DNA of 64,000 nt from Aquarana catesbeiana (GCF_042186555.1 NC_133328.1:500987106-501051105); one strand, 5' to 3'; numbered from the stretch's first letter, positions 1 to 10,876 are shown. Numbers and translations are program-made. Notes: generated from the sequence alone by a model not told the origin.

Positions 1-404
1 TTCTTCCTCCATCTTTTTCTTCCTCTGGTTCTTCCTCCGATCCTCTGCTTCTTGCTCCGGTGTTCTCGTCCGGCATCTTCTTCCACGGCGTCTTCTTCCC
101 CGCTTCGTTCTTAGGCCGCTCCGCATCCATGATGGGAGGCTCCCGCTGTGTGACGCTTCTCTTCTTCTGACACTTATATAACGGAACCATGCTTCAGAGG
201 GGGCAGGCCCCGCCCTCCCTTATATAAGAAGTGTCAGAAGAAGAGAAGCGTCACACAGCGGGAGCCTCCCATCATGGATGCGGAGCGGCCCGAGAACGAA
301 GCGGGGGAAGAAGACGCTGTGGAAGAAGATGCCGGATGAGAACACCGGAGCAAGAAGCAGAGGATCGGAGGAAGAACCAGAGGAAGAAGAAGATGGAGGA
401 AGAA
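1..404. repeat. Long near-perfect inverted repeat (foldback)
   Basis: Bases 1-181 read as the reverse complement of about 220-404 with only a few mismatches and small indels, around a ~38 base GC-rich spacer containing CAGGCCCCGCC. Matching blocks include GATGGGAGGCTCCCGCTGTG and TGACGCTTCTCTTCTTCTGA. The left arm reaches the window edge, so the palindrome may extend further left. The open frames across both arms follow from the purine-rich (gaagaa) composition and are not evidence of a gene. It adjoins a family A repeat and is probably its hairpin end. Confidence 0.9.
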
Positions 405-1040
405 ACCGAAGGAAGTAAGAAGGAAGAAGACCCGAAGAAGATGGAAAGAAGAAGCATTTAAATAAAGGAATTATCAAAACTGTCTCTTGTCATTTTTAAC
501 ATTTTTGACACTTTTTTTGTGAAATGGTAGGGGTACTTACCATTTCACACAGGGGGGGGCAGGATCTGGGGGTCCCCTTGTTAAAGGGGGCTTCCAGATT
601 CCGATAAGCCCCCCTGCCTGCAGACCCCCACAACCACCGGGCAAGGGTTGTGGGGATGAGGCCCTTGTCATCATCAACACGGGGACAAGGTGCTTTGGGG
701 GGGACCCCAAAGCACCCTCCCAATGTTGAGGGCCTGGCATGGTTCGGGGGGGGCAGTCTCTCGCCCCCCCCTTTTCCTGCGGCCTGCCAGGTTGTGTGCT
801 TGGATAAGGGTCTGGAATGGATTTTTAGGAGGACCCCACGCCATTTTTTAAAAACTTTTGGCGCGGGGTTCCCCTTAAAATCCATACCAGACCTGAAGGG
901 CCTCGTATGGATTTTGAGGGGCACCCCCACGCCATTTTTTTTTCTTAATTTTGTTTTTTTTCTTAATGCTGTTTTTATCAATGAACTTTTATGTGTATTG
1001 CCAGACCGACATTTCATTATAGCTGCAAAGTAAACCAGCG
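405..1040 (-). repeat. GC-rich frog repeat family A, copy 1
   Basis: Read on the minus strand this matches the copies at 18325-19500 and 63642-64000. Shared blocks are ATCCATACCAGACC, CCTGGCAGGCCGCAGGAAAA, the CTCAACATTGGGAGGGTGCT block, the ACAACC..CCGG..GGTTGTGGGG hairpin, and the AAATGGTAGGGGTAC / TACCATTTCACA hairpin. No coding motif is visible. Purine/pyrimidine asymmetry opens frames on both strands, which I regard as artefacts. A poly-A run follows at 1041-1058. I recognise the family as abundant in ranid genomes (recall, not a search). Confidence 0.75.
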
Positions 1041-1058
1041 TTAAAAAAAAAAAAAAAA

Positions 1059-1544
1059 AGTTTAGAGGTGCGCCCGTTCAACCTATGTAAATGCATTTAT
1101 GTTGCTTGACATTTACTAAGATTTTGCCGGCACACTGAACCAATGCATCTGAATGTGCGTAAATGCCGTTTGAGCATGCGCAGTGCATAAATTGACCTCC
1201 CGCAGTTCTAAATGCACTTGCCGGTGCTGCAGGCTTGTTCAGAGAAAGATACTTTCTCGTTCTATTTTGGGCATGTTTGTGACTTGGGCAGTTAGCACTA
1301 CACTTCCTCACATCACCCCATATCACACCCATAATATTGGCACTTCCAGCTTGTTTAAATTTTCAGTTAAAGATGCCGTGCACCATGTCTATAGTGGCGT
1401 ACCGATCACCTCCTCCTGTGCGCCGGGAAGAGAATAGTAAATGGGAGATTGCGCTGTGTTACCAGTGCATATGTTTTGTAAATACGAAAATGTAATTTGT
1501 GCATCAGCGTGCGCCGGAACTCATGGCGCAAATGCTTCGTAAAT
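1059..1544. other. No gene; probably old repeat
   Basis: No coding motif or RNA gene seen. Related words recur at its two ends (AAATGC, GTGCGCC-like, CGTAAAT), which suggests an old foldback element whose limits I cannot place. Confidence 0.4.
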
Positions 1545-1866
1545 CAGCCCCAATATCTTTTACTTTTTGCTATAATAAATATCTCCCCAAAAAAGTAAAA
1601 AAACAAATTTTTTCATCAGTTTAGGCTGATATATATTCTACTACATATTTTTGGTAAAAAAATTGCAATAAGCGTATATTGATTGGTTTGTTTTTTTTTT
1701 ACTAGTGGCGGTTATCGCACCTGCCGGGCACTCGCACGGCTCCGGGCACACGATGCGGGTGCGCACGCGCCCCTAGTGGCCAAAAGGAAAAGCTACGTAA
1801 GGTAACATCGATTTGCCCAGACGAGCCGACCTGCCGCAGTAATTGCAGCCGCTGGTCTGGAAGTGG
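1545..1866 (-). repeat. Internally deleted copy of the ~1 kb TTAA element
   Basis: Words CTTTTTGCTATAATAAATAT, CAGTTTAGGCTGATAT, ATTCTACTACATATTTTTGG and TATATTGATTGGTTTG occur in the same order in the full copies at 37601-38589, 43033-44005 and 60499-61278. The copy ends in GAAGTGG directly before TTAA (1867-1870). Much of the middle found in full copies is missing. Confidence 0.75.
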
Positions 1867-1903
1867 TTAAGGGGGCAAATCTTTCCGGTCCTTAAGTGGT
1901 TAA

Positions 1904-2372
1904 AGGAGTTGTAAATGTAATGCATTCTATGCATTAAATGAAAAGCCTTCTGTGTGGAGCAGCCCCCCTCGCCACCCCTAATACTTACCTGAGCCCCATC
2001 TCTGTCCAGCGATGTCCACGAGTGTCTCGGCTGTCCAAGACTCTCCCTCTTGATTGGCTGAGACACAGCAGCGGTGCCATTGGCTCCCACTGCTGTCAAT
2101 CAAATTCAGTCAGCCAGTCAGGAGAGAGAGGGGTGGGGCCGGGTCACAGCTCCATGTCTGAATGGACACAGGGAGCTGTGACTCAGATTGGGTGCCCCCA
2201 TAACAAGTTGCTTGCTGTGGGGGCACTCGACAGGAGGGAGGGGCCAGGAGCACAGAAGAGGGACCAGAGAAGAGGAGGATCTGGGCTGCTGTGTGCAAAT
2301 CCACTGCACAGGGCAGGTAAGTATAGCATGTTTGTTATTTCTATTGAAAAAAAACAAGACTTTACAATCACT
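1904..2372. mobile_element. 469 bp TTAA-flanked MITE
   Basis: Flanked on both sides by TTAA (1900-1903 and 2373-2376). Left end AGGAGTTGTAAA and right end TTACAATCACT form a short imperfect terminal inverted repeat. The middle holds inverted blocks (ACAGCTCCATGTCTGAATGG versus GGACACAGGGAGCTGTGACT). A truncated relative lies at 31490-31848, and the 674 bp element at 46132-46805 has matching ends. A TTAA duplication is typical of piggyBac-type transposition; no transposase is encoded, so this would be non-autonomous. Confidence 0.75.
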
Positions 2373-2376
2373 TTAA

Positions 2377-3165
2377 GTGGTACCATGAATGACATATGAG
2401 TATTAATTATTTAAAAAAGAACAATCAGTTTTATTATACACAATGAAACTAAAATAGCTTATATTGCAGATTAAAATATACAAAACAATGACCTCTGGGT
2501 CATATGAATACCCTCTCAATGAAAGTGTTGACCCTAGTGACCACAATACTGATAAACAAGCATTTTAACAGTCACATAATGAGATCAAAACAAGCTGTCA
2601 AAGCACAAGGACCTGAAGCTTATGGGTTGTGGCAGCCCCCTAAAAAGGCGGGACATGTCCCTGCGGATGTCGAAGACCAGGCACATGCAATAGTAGAGGT
2701 ATTTAAAGTATATCTTGTATGGAAGTGGTGAAAGCACCCACCTAAAAAGGGAACCTCCACCCCTATACAGGCAAACCGGCCCTTTCAAAATTATAGGGGT
2801 GAGTATGGTGATCCCCCTGTAATCCTGTGGAGCATTAATCCTATGAGTTAACTTCAAAGTCGATCCTGCTGTGGCACCCACCAACAAAAATGAACGGCCA
2901 TGATTTCCCTTTATTTAGGAGTACTATTTGTCTGAGCTGAATGCAGTTCAGTAGTAGTAATGAACGAGAAGATATTGTCACATGATACAATCAGTTGTGC
3001 AACCTTAAACTGTGGTGAGCAAATGATCACATAGAGCCAGACTTGTGTTCTGCAAGAGTGGGTGGGGAAATTTTTTTTTTTTTTTTTTAAATAAATCACC
3101 CCTTTGTTACAGCAGCAGACATAATTTGACATTTCCTTGTCTGTATTGAGGATAACACCTCAGTG
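2377..3165. other. No gene recognised
   Basis: AT-rich sequence with a poly-T run at 3070-3088. No long frame with recognisable protein similarity, no tRNA-like boxes, no terminal inverted repeats that I can pair. Confidence 0.5.
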
Positions 3166-3169
3166 CTGT

Positions 3170-3770
3170 CTCTTGGCCTAGGCCAACAAGGCCCAGGCCT
3201 AGGGCGGCATTTTGCGGGGGGCGGCAAAATAGCCGCACCCCCCCCCACACACACACGTAAAAAGTCCCCCTCCCCCGTCCTCCCGAGTCTCGCACGGCCG
3301 CCTCCCGCACATATACAATCCCGCTCCAAAGATGCTGCTTGCAGGAGTTTTTTAACGTCCTGCCAGCGCATCGCCTCAGTGTGAATGCACTCTGGCTTTC
3401 ATACGGAGACTGCAGGGGAGCCATTTTTCATGCACTTTACAGGCACTATTTTTAGCCCAAAAGCACCTGAAAAACGCCTCAGTGTGAAAAGGGTCTTAAG
3501 GCCTGGCTAATGGCTCATGACTTGAAATTTTGAGGCCTGCATTGTACATTCACATTGGTCCCTGCCCTCAAGGAGTTTACAAGTAGGCACTTTTAATGTA
3601 CAGAGAGGAAGAGGTGGACCCTAAAGAAGAAGGGGTGTGGTTTACAGATGACCGGGTGGGTCTTAAACAGAAAGGGGTGTGGCTTTGACAGGAAGGGGTG
3701 GGGCATATTTAAATTAGGGGGTGCACGAGTTTAGTCAGGCCTAGGGCAGCACAAAACCTAAATACACCTC
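3170..3770. repeat. CCTAGGGC-ended frog repeat (mosaic)
   Basis: CAGGCCTAGGGCGGC near 3195 and CAGGCCTAGGGCAGC near 3735 bracket the block. Inside are a C-run with ACACACAC at 3238-3257 and what looks like the end of another element (GCCTCAGTGTGAAAAGGG, ~3474). No coding content. Confidence 0.5.
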
Positions 3771-4293
3771 TTATTATCACACTCTATTGTTATGATAAGC
3801 TATAAATAAAAATAATGTACTTGTGTTACAGAAAATTCAGCTTTAGGATCTCATAACAGCCCCTCACATGATTTTTTGGTGAACTGTTGACATGATCGTA
3901 GCCAAAGGGACTTAGGGACTGGTGTTCAAGCAAAGCTGGCCCAAAGGAACATTTTTGCAGTGCAGGAAAGCACTACAAAACTAAACAATTATTTAAAAGG
4001 ATGTGGTAGAATGATTAGAATGGTGGAAAGTTGTATTTATACTGTATGTAGGTCCACTTTAAAATGCCCAGATAAATAAGGATCCAGGTTAGATGTAATA
4101 TTTGCTAACAAATGCCCTTTGAACTGAGAAAAACTGAATATCAAACAATTTCACTCCAATAAAAAAAATGTAGGATATACATTATGGCCCTATGATGATA
4201 CACCTGCTGTTATAAGTAATATAGGGTAGAGGTCTGGGGTTTCTGTTACCATTGGTTTTTGAGGTGAATTTGCCGATGATGTCATTGGCTACA

Positions 4294-4382
4294 TATACAG
4301 TAAATATCTCCTAGACGGTGCAGGTTTAGGAGATATTTACAGTACCTATAGGTAAGTCTTATTATAGGCTTACCTATAGGTA
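4294..4382. repeat. Two adjacent perfect hairpins
   Basis: Hairpin 1 has arms GTAAATATCTCCTA (4300-4313) and TAGGAGATATTTAC (4327-4340) with a 13 base loop. Hairpin 2 has arms ACCTATAGGTAAG (4344-4356) and CTTACCTATAGGT (4369-4381) with a 12 base loop; each of its arms is itself partly palindromic (CCTATAGG). No gene nearby explains them. Probably the end of a foldback repeat. Confidence 0.85.
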
Positions 4383-4384
4383 CA

Positions 4385-5004
4385 AACAATCGATGGAAGT
4401 TTTCTTCCTCTTCAAATATTGTCCCCATCTATCCTTGGGGCCCCCAGTGCGCATTCACCTGCACTTGCACACCTAGTAAATTGGGATGACCAGCTGTGTC
4501 CATGCAGTAATTTTCTAATGACTGATCACTGAGAGGCGCATGGGCATCTAAGCACCGAATCTCGCCATACTTGTACACATGCACGGGAGTTATGTAATCC
4601 CGGGCCAACCAGTCAAGATGCCCAAGGATGCCAAACCTGGTAGAAGACTGAGCAAACATGTCAGTGGTGGAAACAAGGGAAAATGCAGCTGTGCCAATGT
4701 TGGAGAGGGTTCCTTTTGCAGGTAAGTCTGCAATAGTGTGCAATATACTGTGCATATGGCTAATGCCCACCCACCACAATGTGGATTAAGCTGTGCTTTA
4801 GGGGTTATATGGCTGAAAACAATTCTGGATTAACTTTTTTAAGACATGCCCTTTTAGATTCTTGTATACCACAGATATCCAATTCTATTTTTCACACAAT
4901 CTGGAAGTTTGGTTTAGTTGCCAAACATCTATATTTGTTACATTTTATCATAAACATTTATGTCCATTGGTTTGCCTGATTTATTCATGCATTCAGCATT
5001 TATA
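4385..5004. other. No gene recognised
   Basis: A minus-strand frame of 116 codons (4429-4779) has no motif I recognise and no supporting context. Treated as anonymous sequence. Confidence 0.45.
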
Positions 5005-5005
5005 T

Positions 5006-6003
5006 ACAGTGCCTTGAAAATGTATTCACTCCCCCTGAAATTTTCCACATTTTGTCATGTTACAACTAAAAACATCAATGTATTTTATTGGGATTTTATG
5101 TGATAGACCAACACAAAGTGGCACATAATTGTAAAGTGGAAGGAAAATAATAAATGGTTTTCAATTTTTTTTACAAATAAATATCTGAAAAGTGTGGCGT
5201 GCATTTGTATTCAGCCCCTTTACTCTGATACCGCTAACTAAAATCTAATGGAACCAATCTATATAAATACAGCTGTTCTGTGAAGCCCTCAGAGGTTTGT
5301 TAGAGAACCTTAGTGAATAAAAAATATCCCAAGCTTTGAACATCTCACGGAGCACTGTTTAATCCAACATGCAAAATGCAAAAAGCATGGCACAACAACA
5401 ACTGCAAACCTACCAAGACATGGCCGTCCACCTAAACTGACAGGCAAGGAGAGCATTCATCAGAGAAGCAGCCAAGAGGCCCATGGTAAGGGCCCTTTCA
5501 CACTGGGGCGGTTTGCAGGCACTATTGCGCTAATAATAGCGCCTGCAAACCGACCCGAAAGTGCCGCTGCTTTGTCTCCAGTGTGAAAGCCCCGAGGGCT
5601 TTCACACTGGAGCGGTGCGCTAGCAGGATGGGAAAAAAAGTCCTGCTAGCAGCATCTTCGGAGCGGTGAAGGAGCGGAGTGTATACCGCTCCTTCACCGA
5701 TCCTGCCCATTGAAATCAATGGGAGAGCGCGGCTACACCGCCGGCAAAGCGCCTCTGCAGAGGCACTTTGCGGTGGTTTTTAACCATTTCTCGGCCGCTA
5801 GCGGGGGGTAAAACCACCCCGCTATCGGCCGCATACCGACGGTAAAGCGCCGCTTACAATAGCGGCGCTTTACTGCCGACGCTGCCCCCACCCCAGTGTG
5901 AAAGGGCCCTAACTCTGGAGGAGCTGCAGAGATCCACAGCTCAGGAGAATCTGTCCACAGGACAACTATTTGTCGTAAACTCCACAAATCTGGCCTTTAG
6001 TGG
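5006..6003 (+). mobile_element. Truncated Tc1-like transposon
   Basis: Begins at a TA with the Tc1-type end CAGTGCCTTGAAAATGTATT, followed by the rest of an AT-rich terminal repeat to about 5215. Degraded 5' transposase sequence (e.g. CATGGCCGTCCACCTAAACT, CAGAGAAGCAGCCAAGAGGC) continues after the nested MITE with AACTCTGGAGGAGCTGCAGA up to about 6003, where similarity stops. The 3' half of the transposase and the right terminal repeat are missing, so it cannot be autonomous. Family assignment is by recall of fish and frog Tc1 elements. Confidence 0.8.
5490..5909. mobile_element. 420 bp MITE nested in the Tc1 element, TAA duplication
   Basis: Terminal inverted repeats GGGCCCTTTCACACTGGGG (left) and CCCCAGTGTGAAAGGGCCC (right) are perfect over 19 bases. 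They are flanked by TAA at 5487-5489 and 5910-5912, and removing the element with one TAA restores continuous Tc1 sequence. Inside are further hairpins: GCGCTAATAATAGCGC, CGGTGAAGGAGCGGAG versus CCGCTCCTTCACCG, AAGCGCCGC..GCGGCGCTT. A 3 bp T(A/T)A duplication fits PIF/Harbinger; no transposase is encoded. Confidence 0.88.
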
Positions 6004-7100
6004 TGTATTGATTAGTATGACATCTTTACCAGAGACCCAACAAGGAGAGACTTAAAGGAGATTCAGGTACAGAGACCCTACTCTAAGTTATGAGCAGAAG
6101 AATTACAGGTTAGACACGATAAAGGTCATGATGATGGCACACAAGCAACCTACATATTGGAAACCTTGTCAAATCTCTTTTTCCAATCTCCAGTGTTTTG
6201 TTCCTCTTGGATGTCAACATTGCAATGTGACACTAATAATTCAGTAAACAAATAAAATGTTGTTTTTATATATCAATAATTTATTCAAGGTATAATCCTT
6301 GGGTTGGCTTCTAGAAGCCCAACTCATAATATGCTAACTTACTATTATATTTTGTAATGAATCATCTCTTATGACCATAGACAGGTAAAACGAATCTGGA
6401 TTGCACTGCCTGTGTGTAAAAATATTTAACTGTTTTGTCTTTATGATAATAGCTAATAAATGTATTGTTGCATCCCTATATTGTGAGGTCTGAGCTGACA
6501 CCCGTGTTTGTAAGTCTTCAGTAGTTTACTTTGTATTTCTTCTCTTTCAAAATTAACATTTTTTTTGCTCCTAACATTCCACTAGCCATCTCATTAATAT
6601 GTTGTTTGTAATTTCCTATAGATCTTCCATTGAATTAATATAGATCTAGATCTGTCATCCAGTGCTGAATTTTCCTGCTACAACTATTGAGATTAAACTG
6701 AAGAGTGTGATCAAATTTAACCAAAAAATGTAAATAAATACATGTAGGCTCAGTTGTTATGTAAAATACCATTGGAATGTTAGTGCAGACGCCCAGCAGT
6801 GCATTCTTACCCCAACATCCTCGGGCAGGGCATTCCAATTTGCACACTTTGCCAGTGGTATTCTCTCTAAAAAAAACAATGCAATTAATGTGCTGGGTTA
6901 TATAATAGTATGTGCCAGCAACTTTTTTTTTTTTGTTATACAGACTCTCTTTTACAGTACAGTATGACAAAACCTGTTATGAGCTTGAGCAATTCAAGCA
7001 AAGCATGTGTAAATATGCACAAGTAGATGCTACTTTCAAGAAAAAATGCATTTCAAATAATTAGTACATGCAGAGATACTGTATATAGGTGGCAGAAGTT
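6004..7100. other. No gene recognised
   Basis: AT-rich anonymous sequence. A 111-codon minus-strand frame at 6635-6970 shows no recognisable domain. No terminal repeats found. Confidence 0.45.
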
Positions 7101-7104
7101 ATAT

Positions 7105-7300
7105 TATACGGCAAAACGTTTTTGGACAGCTGACTATCACCTGACTACCCAAAATGGCCAATAAAATGTAGACAGCTCTCCAATTTATTGGCGTTCAGGT
7201 GTTTCCAGGGAACGAGCACAACATTTTTTTTAAACAATTGTGCCTTGGTGCAATAGTTTTGGGAAGACTGTTGTCTGTTTCTGCACGACTATACTTCATA
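7105..7300 (+). mobile_element. Relic of a second Tc1-like element
   Basis: ACGGCAAAACGTTTTTGGAC (7109-7128) with CTGACTATCACCTGAC resembles a Tc1-type end. AGTTTTGGGAAGACTGTTGT and TCTGTTTCTGCACGACTATA (7254-7293) resemble a 3' transposase segment of the same kind of element. The middle is deleted. Identification by recall of family sequence; moderate confidence. Confidence 0.5.
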
Positions 7301-7418
7301 AAACATTTGTAATTATCCCAATGGTCTTGATTTTGGTGAAAACTCTCAGGACTTTATTTGGATGGCTGGATGGATGAGACTTTAAAGACAAGATAAAAAA
7401 CCTTTCTCTCTCTCTATA

Positions 7419-7665
7419 CACACAGTATCTCACAGTATCTCACAAAAGTACACCCCTCATATTTTTGTAAATATTTTATTATATCTTTTCATGTGACAAC
7501 ACTGAAGAAATGACACTTTGCTACAATGTAAAGTAGTGAGTGTACAGCTTGTATAACAGTGTACATTTGCTGCCCCCTCAAAATAACTCAACACGCGGCC
7601 ATTAATGTCTAAACTTCTGGCAACAAAACTGAGTACACCCCTAAGTCAAAATGTCCAAATTGGGC
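7419..7665 (+). repeat. Left terminal inverted repeat of the Tc1 element
   Basis: Pairs with 8788-9033 on the opposite strand. The extreme end carries a small tandem duplication, CACAGTATCTCACAGTATCT, where the right end has one copy. Confidence 0.9.
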
Positions 7666-7800
7666 CTGATTAGCCATTTTTCCTCCCCGGTGTCACGTGA
7701 CTCGTTAGTGTTACAAGGTCTCAGGTGTGAATGAGGAGCAGGTGTGTTAAATTTGGTGTTATCGCTCTCACTCTCTCATACTGGTCACTGAAAGTTCAAC

Positions 7801-8787
7801 ATGGCACCTCATGGCAAAGAACTCTCTGAGGATCTGAAAAGAAGAATTGTTGCTCTACATAAAGATGGCCTAGGATATAAGAAGATTGCCAAGAACCTGA
7901 AACTGAGCTGCAGCACTGTGGACAAGACCATACAGCAGTTTAACAGGACAGGTTCCACTCAGAACAGGCCTCGCCATGGTCGACCAAAGGAGTTGAGTGC
8001 TCAGCGTCATATCCAGAGGTTGTCTTTAGGAAATAGACGTATGAGTGCTGCCAGCATTGTTGAATGGGTGGGGGGTCAGCCTGTCCAGACCATACGCCGC
8101 ACACTGCATAAAATTGGTCTGCATGGCTGTCGTCTCAGAAGGAAGCTCTTCTAAAGATGATGCACAAGAAAGCCAGCAAACAGTTTGCTGAAGACAAGCA
8201 GACTAAGGACAGGGATTACTGGAACCATGTCCTGTGGTCTGATAAGACCAAGATAAACTTTTTTGGTTCAGATGGTGTCAAGCATGTGTGGCGGCAACCA
8301 GGTAAGGAGTACAAAGACAAGTGTGTCTTGCTTACAGTGAAGCATGGTGGTGGGAGTGTCATGGTCTGGGGCTGGCACTGGGGAGCTACAGTACATTGAG
8401 AGAACCATGAATGCCAACATGTACTGTGACATACTGAAGCAGAGCATGATCCCCTCCCTTTGGAGACTGGGCCACAGGGCAGTATTCCAACATGATAACA
8501 ACCCCAAACACACCTCCAAGACTACCACTGCCTTGCTAAAGAAGCTGAGGGTAAAGGTGATGGACTGGCCAAGCATGTCTCCAGACCTAAACCCTATTGA
8601 GCATCTGTGGGGCATCCTCAAACGGAAGGTGGAGGAGCGCAAGGTCAATAACATCCACCAGCTCCGTGATATCATCATGGAGGAGTGGAAGAGGACTCCA
8701 GTGGCAACCTGTGGAGCTCTGGTGAACTCCATGCCCAAGAGGGTTAAGGCAGTGCTGGAAAATGATGGTGGCCACACAAAATATTGA
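7801..8787 (+). pseudogene. Tc1-family DD34E transposase, frameshifted
   Basis: Cut-and-paste transposase, broken. The first frame (7801-8154, 117 residues) begins MAPHGKELSEDLKRRIVALH, a paired-like helix-turn-helix DNA-binding domain, with a GRPK hook-like motif near residue 61 (RHGRPKE). A one-base loss near 8147-8151 stops it. The next frame runs from about 8157 to 8399 with WSDKTKINFF (first Asp) and VKHGGGSVMVWG. A second indel near 8370 shifts to a third frame ending at 8787 with FQHDNNPKHTS (second Asp) and NPIEHLWG (Glu), separated by exactly 34 residues. All three catalytic residues and the C-terminus survive. Start chosen at the ATG after the left terminal repeat, giving the usual ~340-residue total length. 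Confidence 0.93.
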
Positions 8788-9033
8788 CACTTTGGCCCAA
8801 TTTGGACATTTTCATTTAGGGGTGTACTCACTTTTGTTGCCAGCGGTTTAGACATTAATGGCTGTGTGTTGAGTTATTTTGAGGAGACAGCAAATGTACA
8901 CTGTTATACAAGCTGTACACTCACTACTTTACATTGTAGCAAAGTGTAATTTCTTCAGTGTTGTCACATGAAAAGATATAATAATATATTTACAAAAATG
9001 TGAGAGGTGTACTCACTTTTGTGAGATACTGTG
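8788..9033 (-). repeat. Right terminal inverted repeat of the Tc1 element
   Basis: Starts right after the transposase stop with TTTGGCCCAATTTGGACATT and ends GTGAGATACTGTG before TATA. Inverted match to 7419-7665. Confidence 0.9.
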
Positions 9034-9430
9034 TATAAACTGGTTCAGATGATTAGGGCAAAGATTGGGTGTCAGGAACCTCTTGTCAGCTGTCAGAGAG
9101 ATTGTGCTCATTTTCATGTGAATGTGCATAAAAGTGCACTTGTTTTCAGCATGGAAGCATTCAAGGATGCACAGGCACGAGGGAACATGCATCCTTGATC
9201 CTGAATCCTGCTTGACCATCTAATCTGCATCTGGACTACTGCTGCCTATTTATGTCTGTTGCCTATCTGTGCTACTGATTTTGGCCTGGACCCTTGACCA
9301 AGATCCAGCCTATGGATTCGGTACCTTCTTGCCTGCATGTTGCAAACCTCTGCTTGTCTCTAACCTTGATCCTGATCATGATTTGGTGCCTTCCTGCCTG
9401 GCTCTTACCAAACTGGGCTTGTGACCCGTC

Positions 9431-9599
9431 TAGGGTTGCCACCTCCTCCCTTTACGCCCGAACACATATGAATTACACAGGTTCTGAGAATATTTTAATG
9501 CAAATAAGGCACCAAGTGAGTTTAATTACCACCTTAATTAGCCATAGAACCTGTGTAATTAATATGTGTTCGGTTTAAAGGGATGAGGTGGCAACCCTA
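9431..9599. mobile_element. 169 bp hAT-like MITE
   Basis: Ends TAGGGTTGCCACCTCCTCCC (left) and, inverted, TAGGGTTGCCACCTCATCCC (right): 19 of 20 bases match. Flanks GACCCGTC (9423-9430) and GACCCGAC (9600-9607) form an 8 bp target duplication with one mismatch, the hAT signature length. A second inverted pair lies inside (ATATGAATTACACAGGTTCT versus AGAACCTGTGTAATTAATAT). No coding capacity. Confidence 0.88.
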
Positions 9600-9607
9600 G
9601 ACCCGAC

Positions 9608-10715
9608 TCTGCTCTATCCTGGTCTGGGTGAAATTGGGGTGCCCTCATCACTGCACTTCTGCTTACTTGACACCAGTGCTCGTAAGTTCCAATCTGTGGT
9701 TCCATCTTCCTCCAAAGGTGCAAGAGGCCCCTCTCATACGATTAACTGATACTGGGAGACCCAAGACACTTCAAAAATGCAGTATATACTCACTTTTTGT
9801 TGTAAAATGTGAGAAATTGTGTATTTGTTGTGGAACAATAAAATACTGCAAATGTCAGGTCACTTCAACTAACTAGTATTTTGAAAGATCACAATATTGC
9901 ACCTTTCTGGTGGACACAGAAGAACAAAAAAAATCAACCAGAAAAAAAATCATAACTTTAGACTTTGGAACTCAAAAAAATTCAAGATGCATGAAAAAGA
10001 GTGAACCTGAGTTTCATGTAATGACTTTCTTACTGAGGAGCTTAGTGGCACTGGCATGCCTTTACATGTGATTAACTCCCTATATTCCATAACTGCTAAA
10101 ATACATTGCACTTTACACCCATTGAAGGTAAAGCGTGCCTGTACTGGTGGTTAGCACTGTTATGATAAATGTCAACAATTCTCTATAGACATTTGATGTA
10201 GGTATTTTTTTCTGAAAGTTCACAAAAGAGGATTTTATATGATGTAATCTACTCCTTTGTGAACAAGTGAGGGCTTAATCTGATGTATCTCAATGGAAAA
10301 TATGATAATGATATGGCTTGATTGGATTCACTATATAATTTAGGTTTTGCTTAATTTACACTTGGAAAACACTGGTGAAGATGTAGGAAACTATTCTATG
10401 ATACGTAATGGTCCATGCTTTTGGTGATTTCCGCTCCGACTAACCTCTTAAATCTACAGCTTGTTTATTTACTAAAAGGAGAAAAACAATGCTTAATGTG
10501 TTTCTTGCCTGTTTCTCCATGTCTGTGTGTCTGCCTATATAGTGGTCACCTATACAACAAAATAAGTTGTACAGTGTGTTAGAGGGCTCGTGTAGACTAT
10601 AAGTAACTTATACAGGACTTGCATGATGAAAGAGGTGAGATACTGAGAGTGGATGTGACAGTCCACAAAAGTTGGTTACAAAGTTCCAGGGACATTACCA
10701 GGCCTTACCAGGTAC
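9608..10715. other. No gene recognised
   Basis: Anonymous AT-rich sequence. The stretch 9190-9420 just before the MITE is rich in CCTTGACC/CCTGATC words resembling LTR-like repeats of other vertebrates; I could not define an element. No host exon seen. Confidence 0.4.
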
Positions 10716-10716
10716 C

Positions 10717-10876
10717 TCGGAAGATGTCAGTTGTGACAAAACACATAGGGCGGAGCCTGCTGTAACATCATCGTGCAAACGGAAGCTAGTGGAAGGCCAT
10801 TTTGCTGTTGCTCTGGAGTTTGTTTATAAGTAATTTTATCTACATAAATGTGAATTTTTTTTACTTTTTAATAAAA
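10717..10876 (+). mobile_element. Ribozyme-like retroelement tail, locus 1
   Basis: CGGAAGATGTCAGTTGTGAC then AAAACACATAGGG (10717-10750) matches the plan CTGATGA / hairpin (GTC..GAC) / GAAAC / GCGTA-GGG with substitutions. An AATAAA follows at 10870-10875. The same order (box, spacer, AATAAA) is seen at four other loci. The 5' limit is not visible. I interpret it as the decayed 3' end of a Penelope-like or non-autonomous retroelement. Confidence 0.5.

Larger units (their letters stand above)
7419..9033 (+). mobile_element. Tc1/mariner transposon with both terminal repeats
   Basis: About 1.6 kb. Long terminal inverted repeats of roughly 240 bases lie at 7419-7665 and 8788-9033 and are highly similar. 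Shared blocks include TTTTCATGTGACAACACTGA, TTTACATTGTAGCAAAGTG and TTAATGTCTAAAC. The outer ends read CACAGTATCTCAC, duplicated on the left, next to TATA as expected for TA-target insertion. Between them is a DD34E transposase reading frame with two frame breaks. This is the least decayed DNA transposon here. Closely related elements occur in fishes, lampreys and frogs, a distribution usually explained by horizontal transfer (family knowledge). Confidence 0.92.

Noticed and set aside
231..461. Acidic/basic small protein on the plus strand and its minus-strand partner
   Set aside because: Purine-rich arm of an inverted repeat; composition-driven.
9190..9420. Possible LTR based on CCTGATC/CCTTGACC words, similar words at 54040-54200
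   Set aside because: No TG..CA ends, paired copy or adjacent coding region found.
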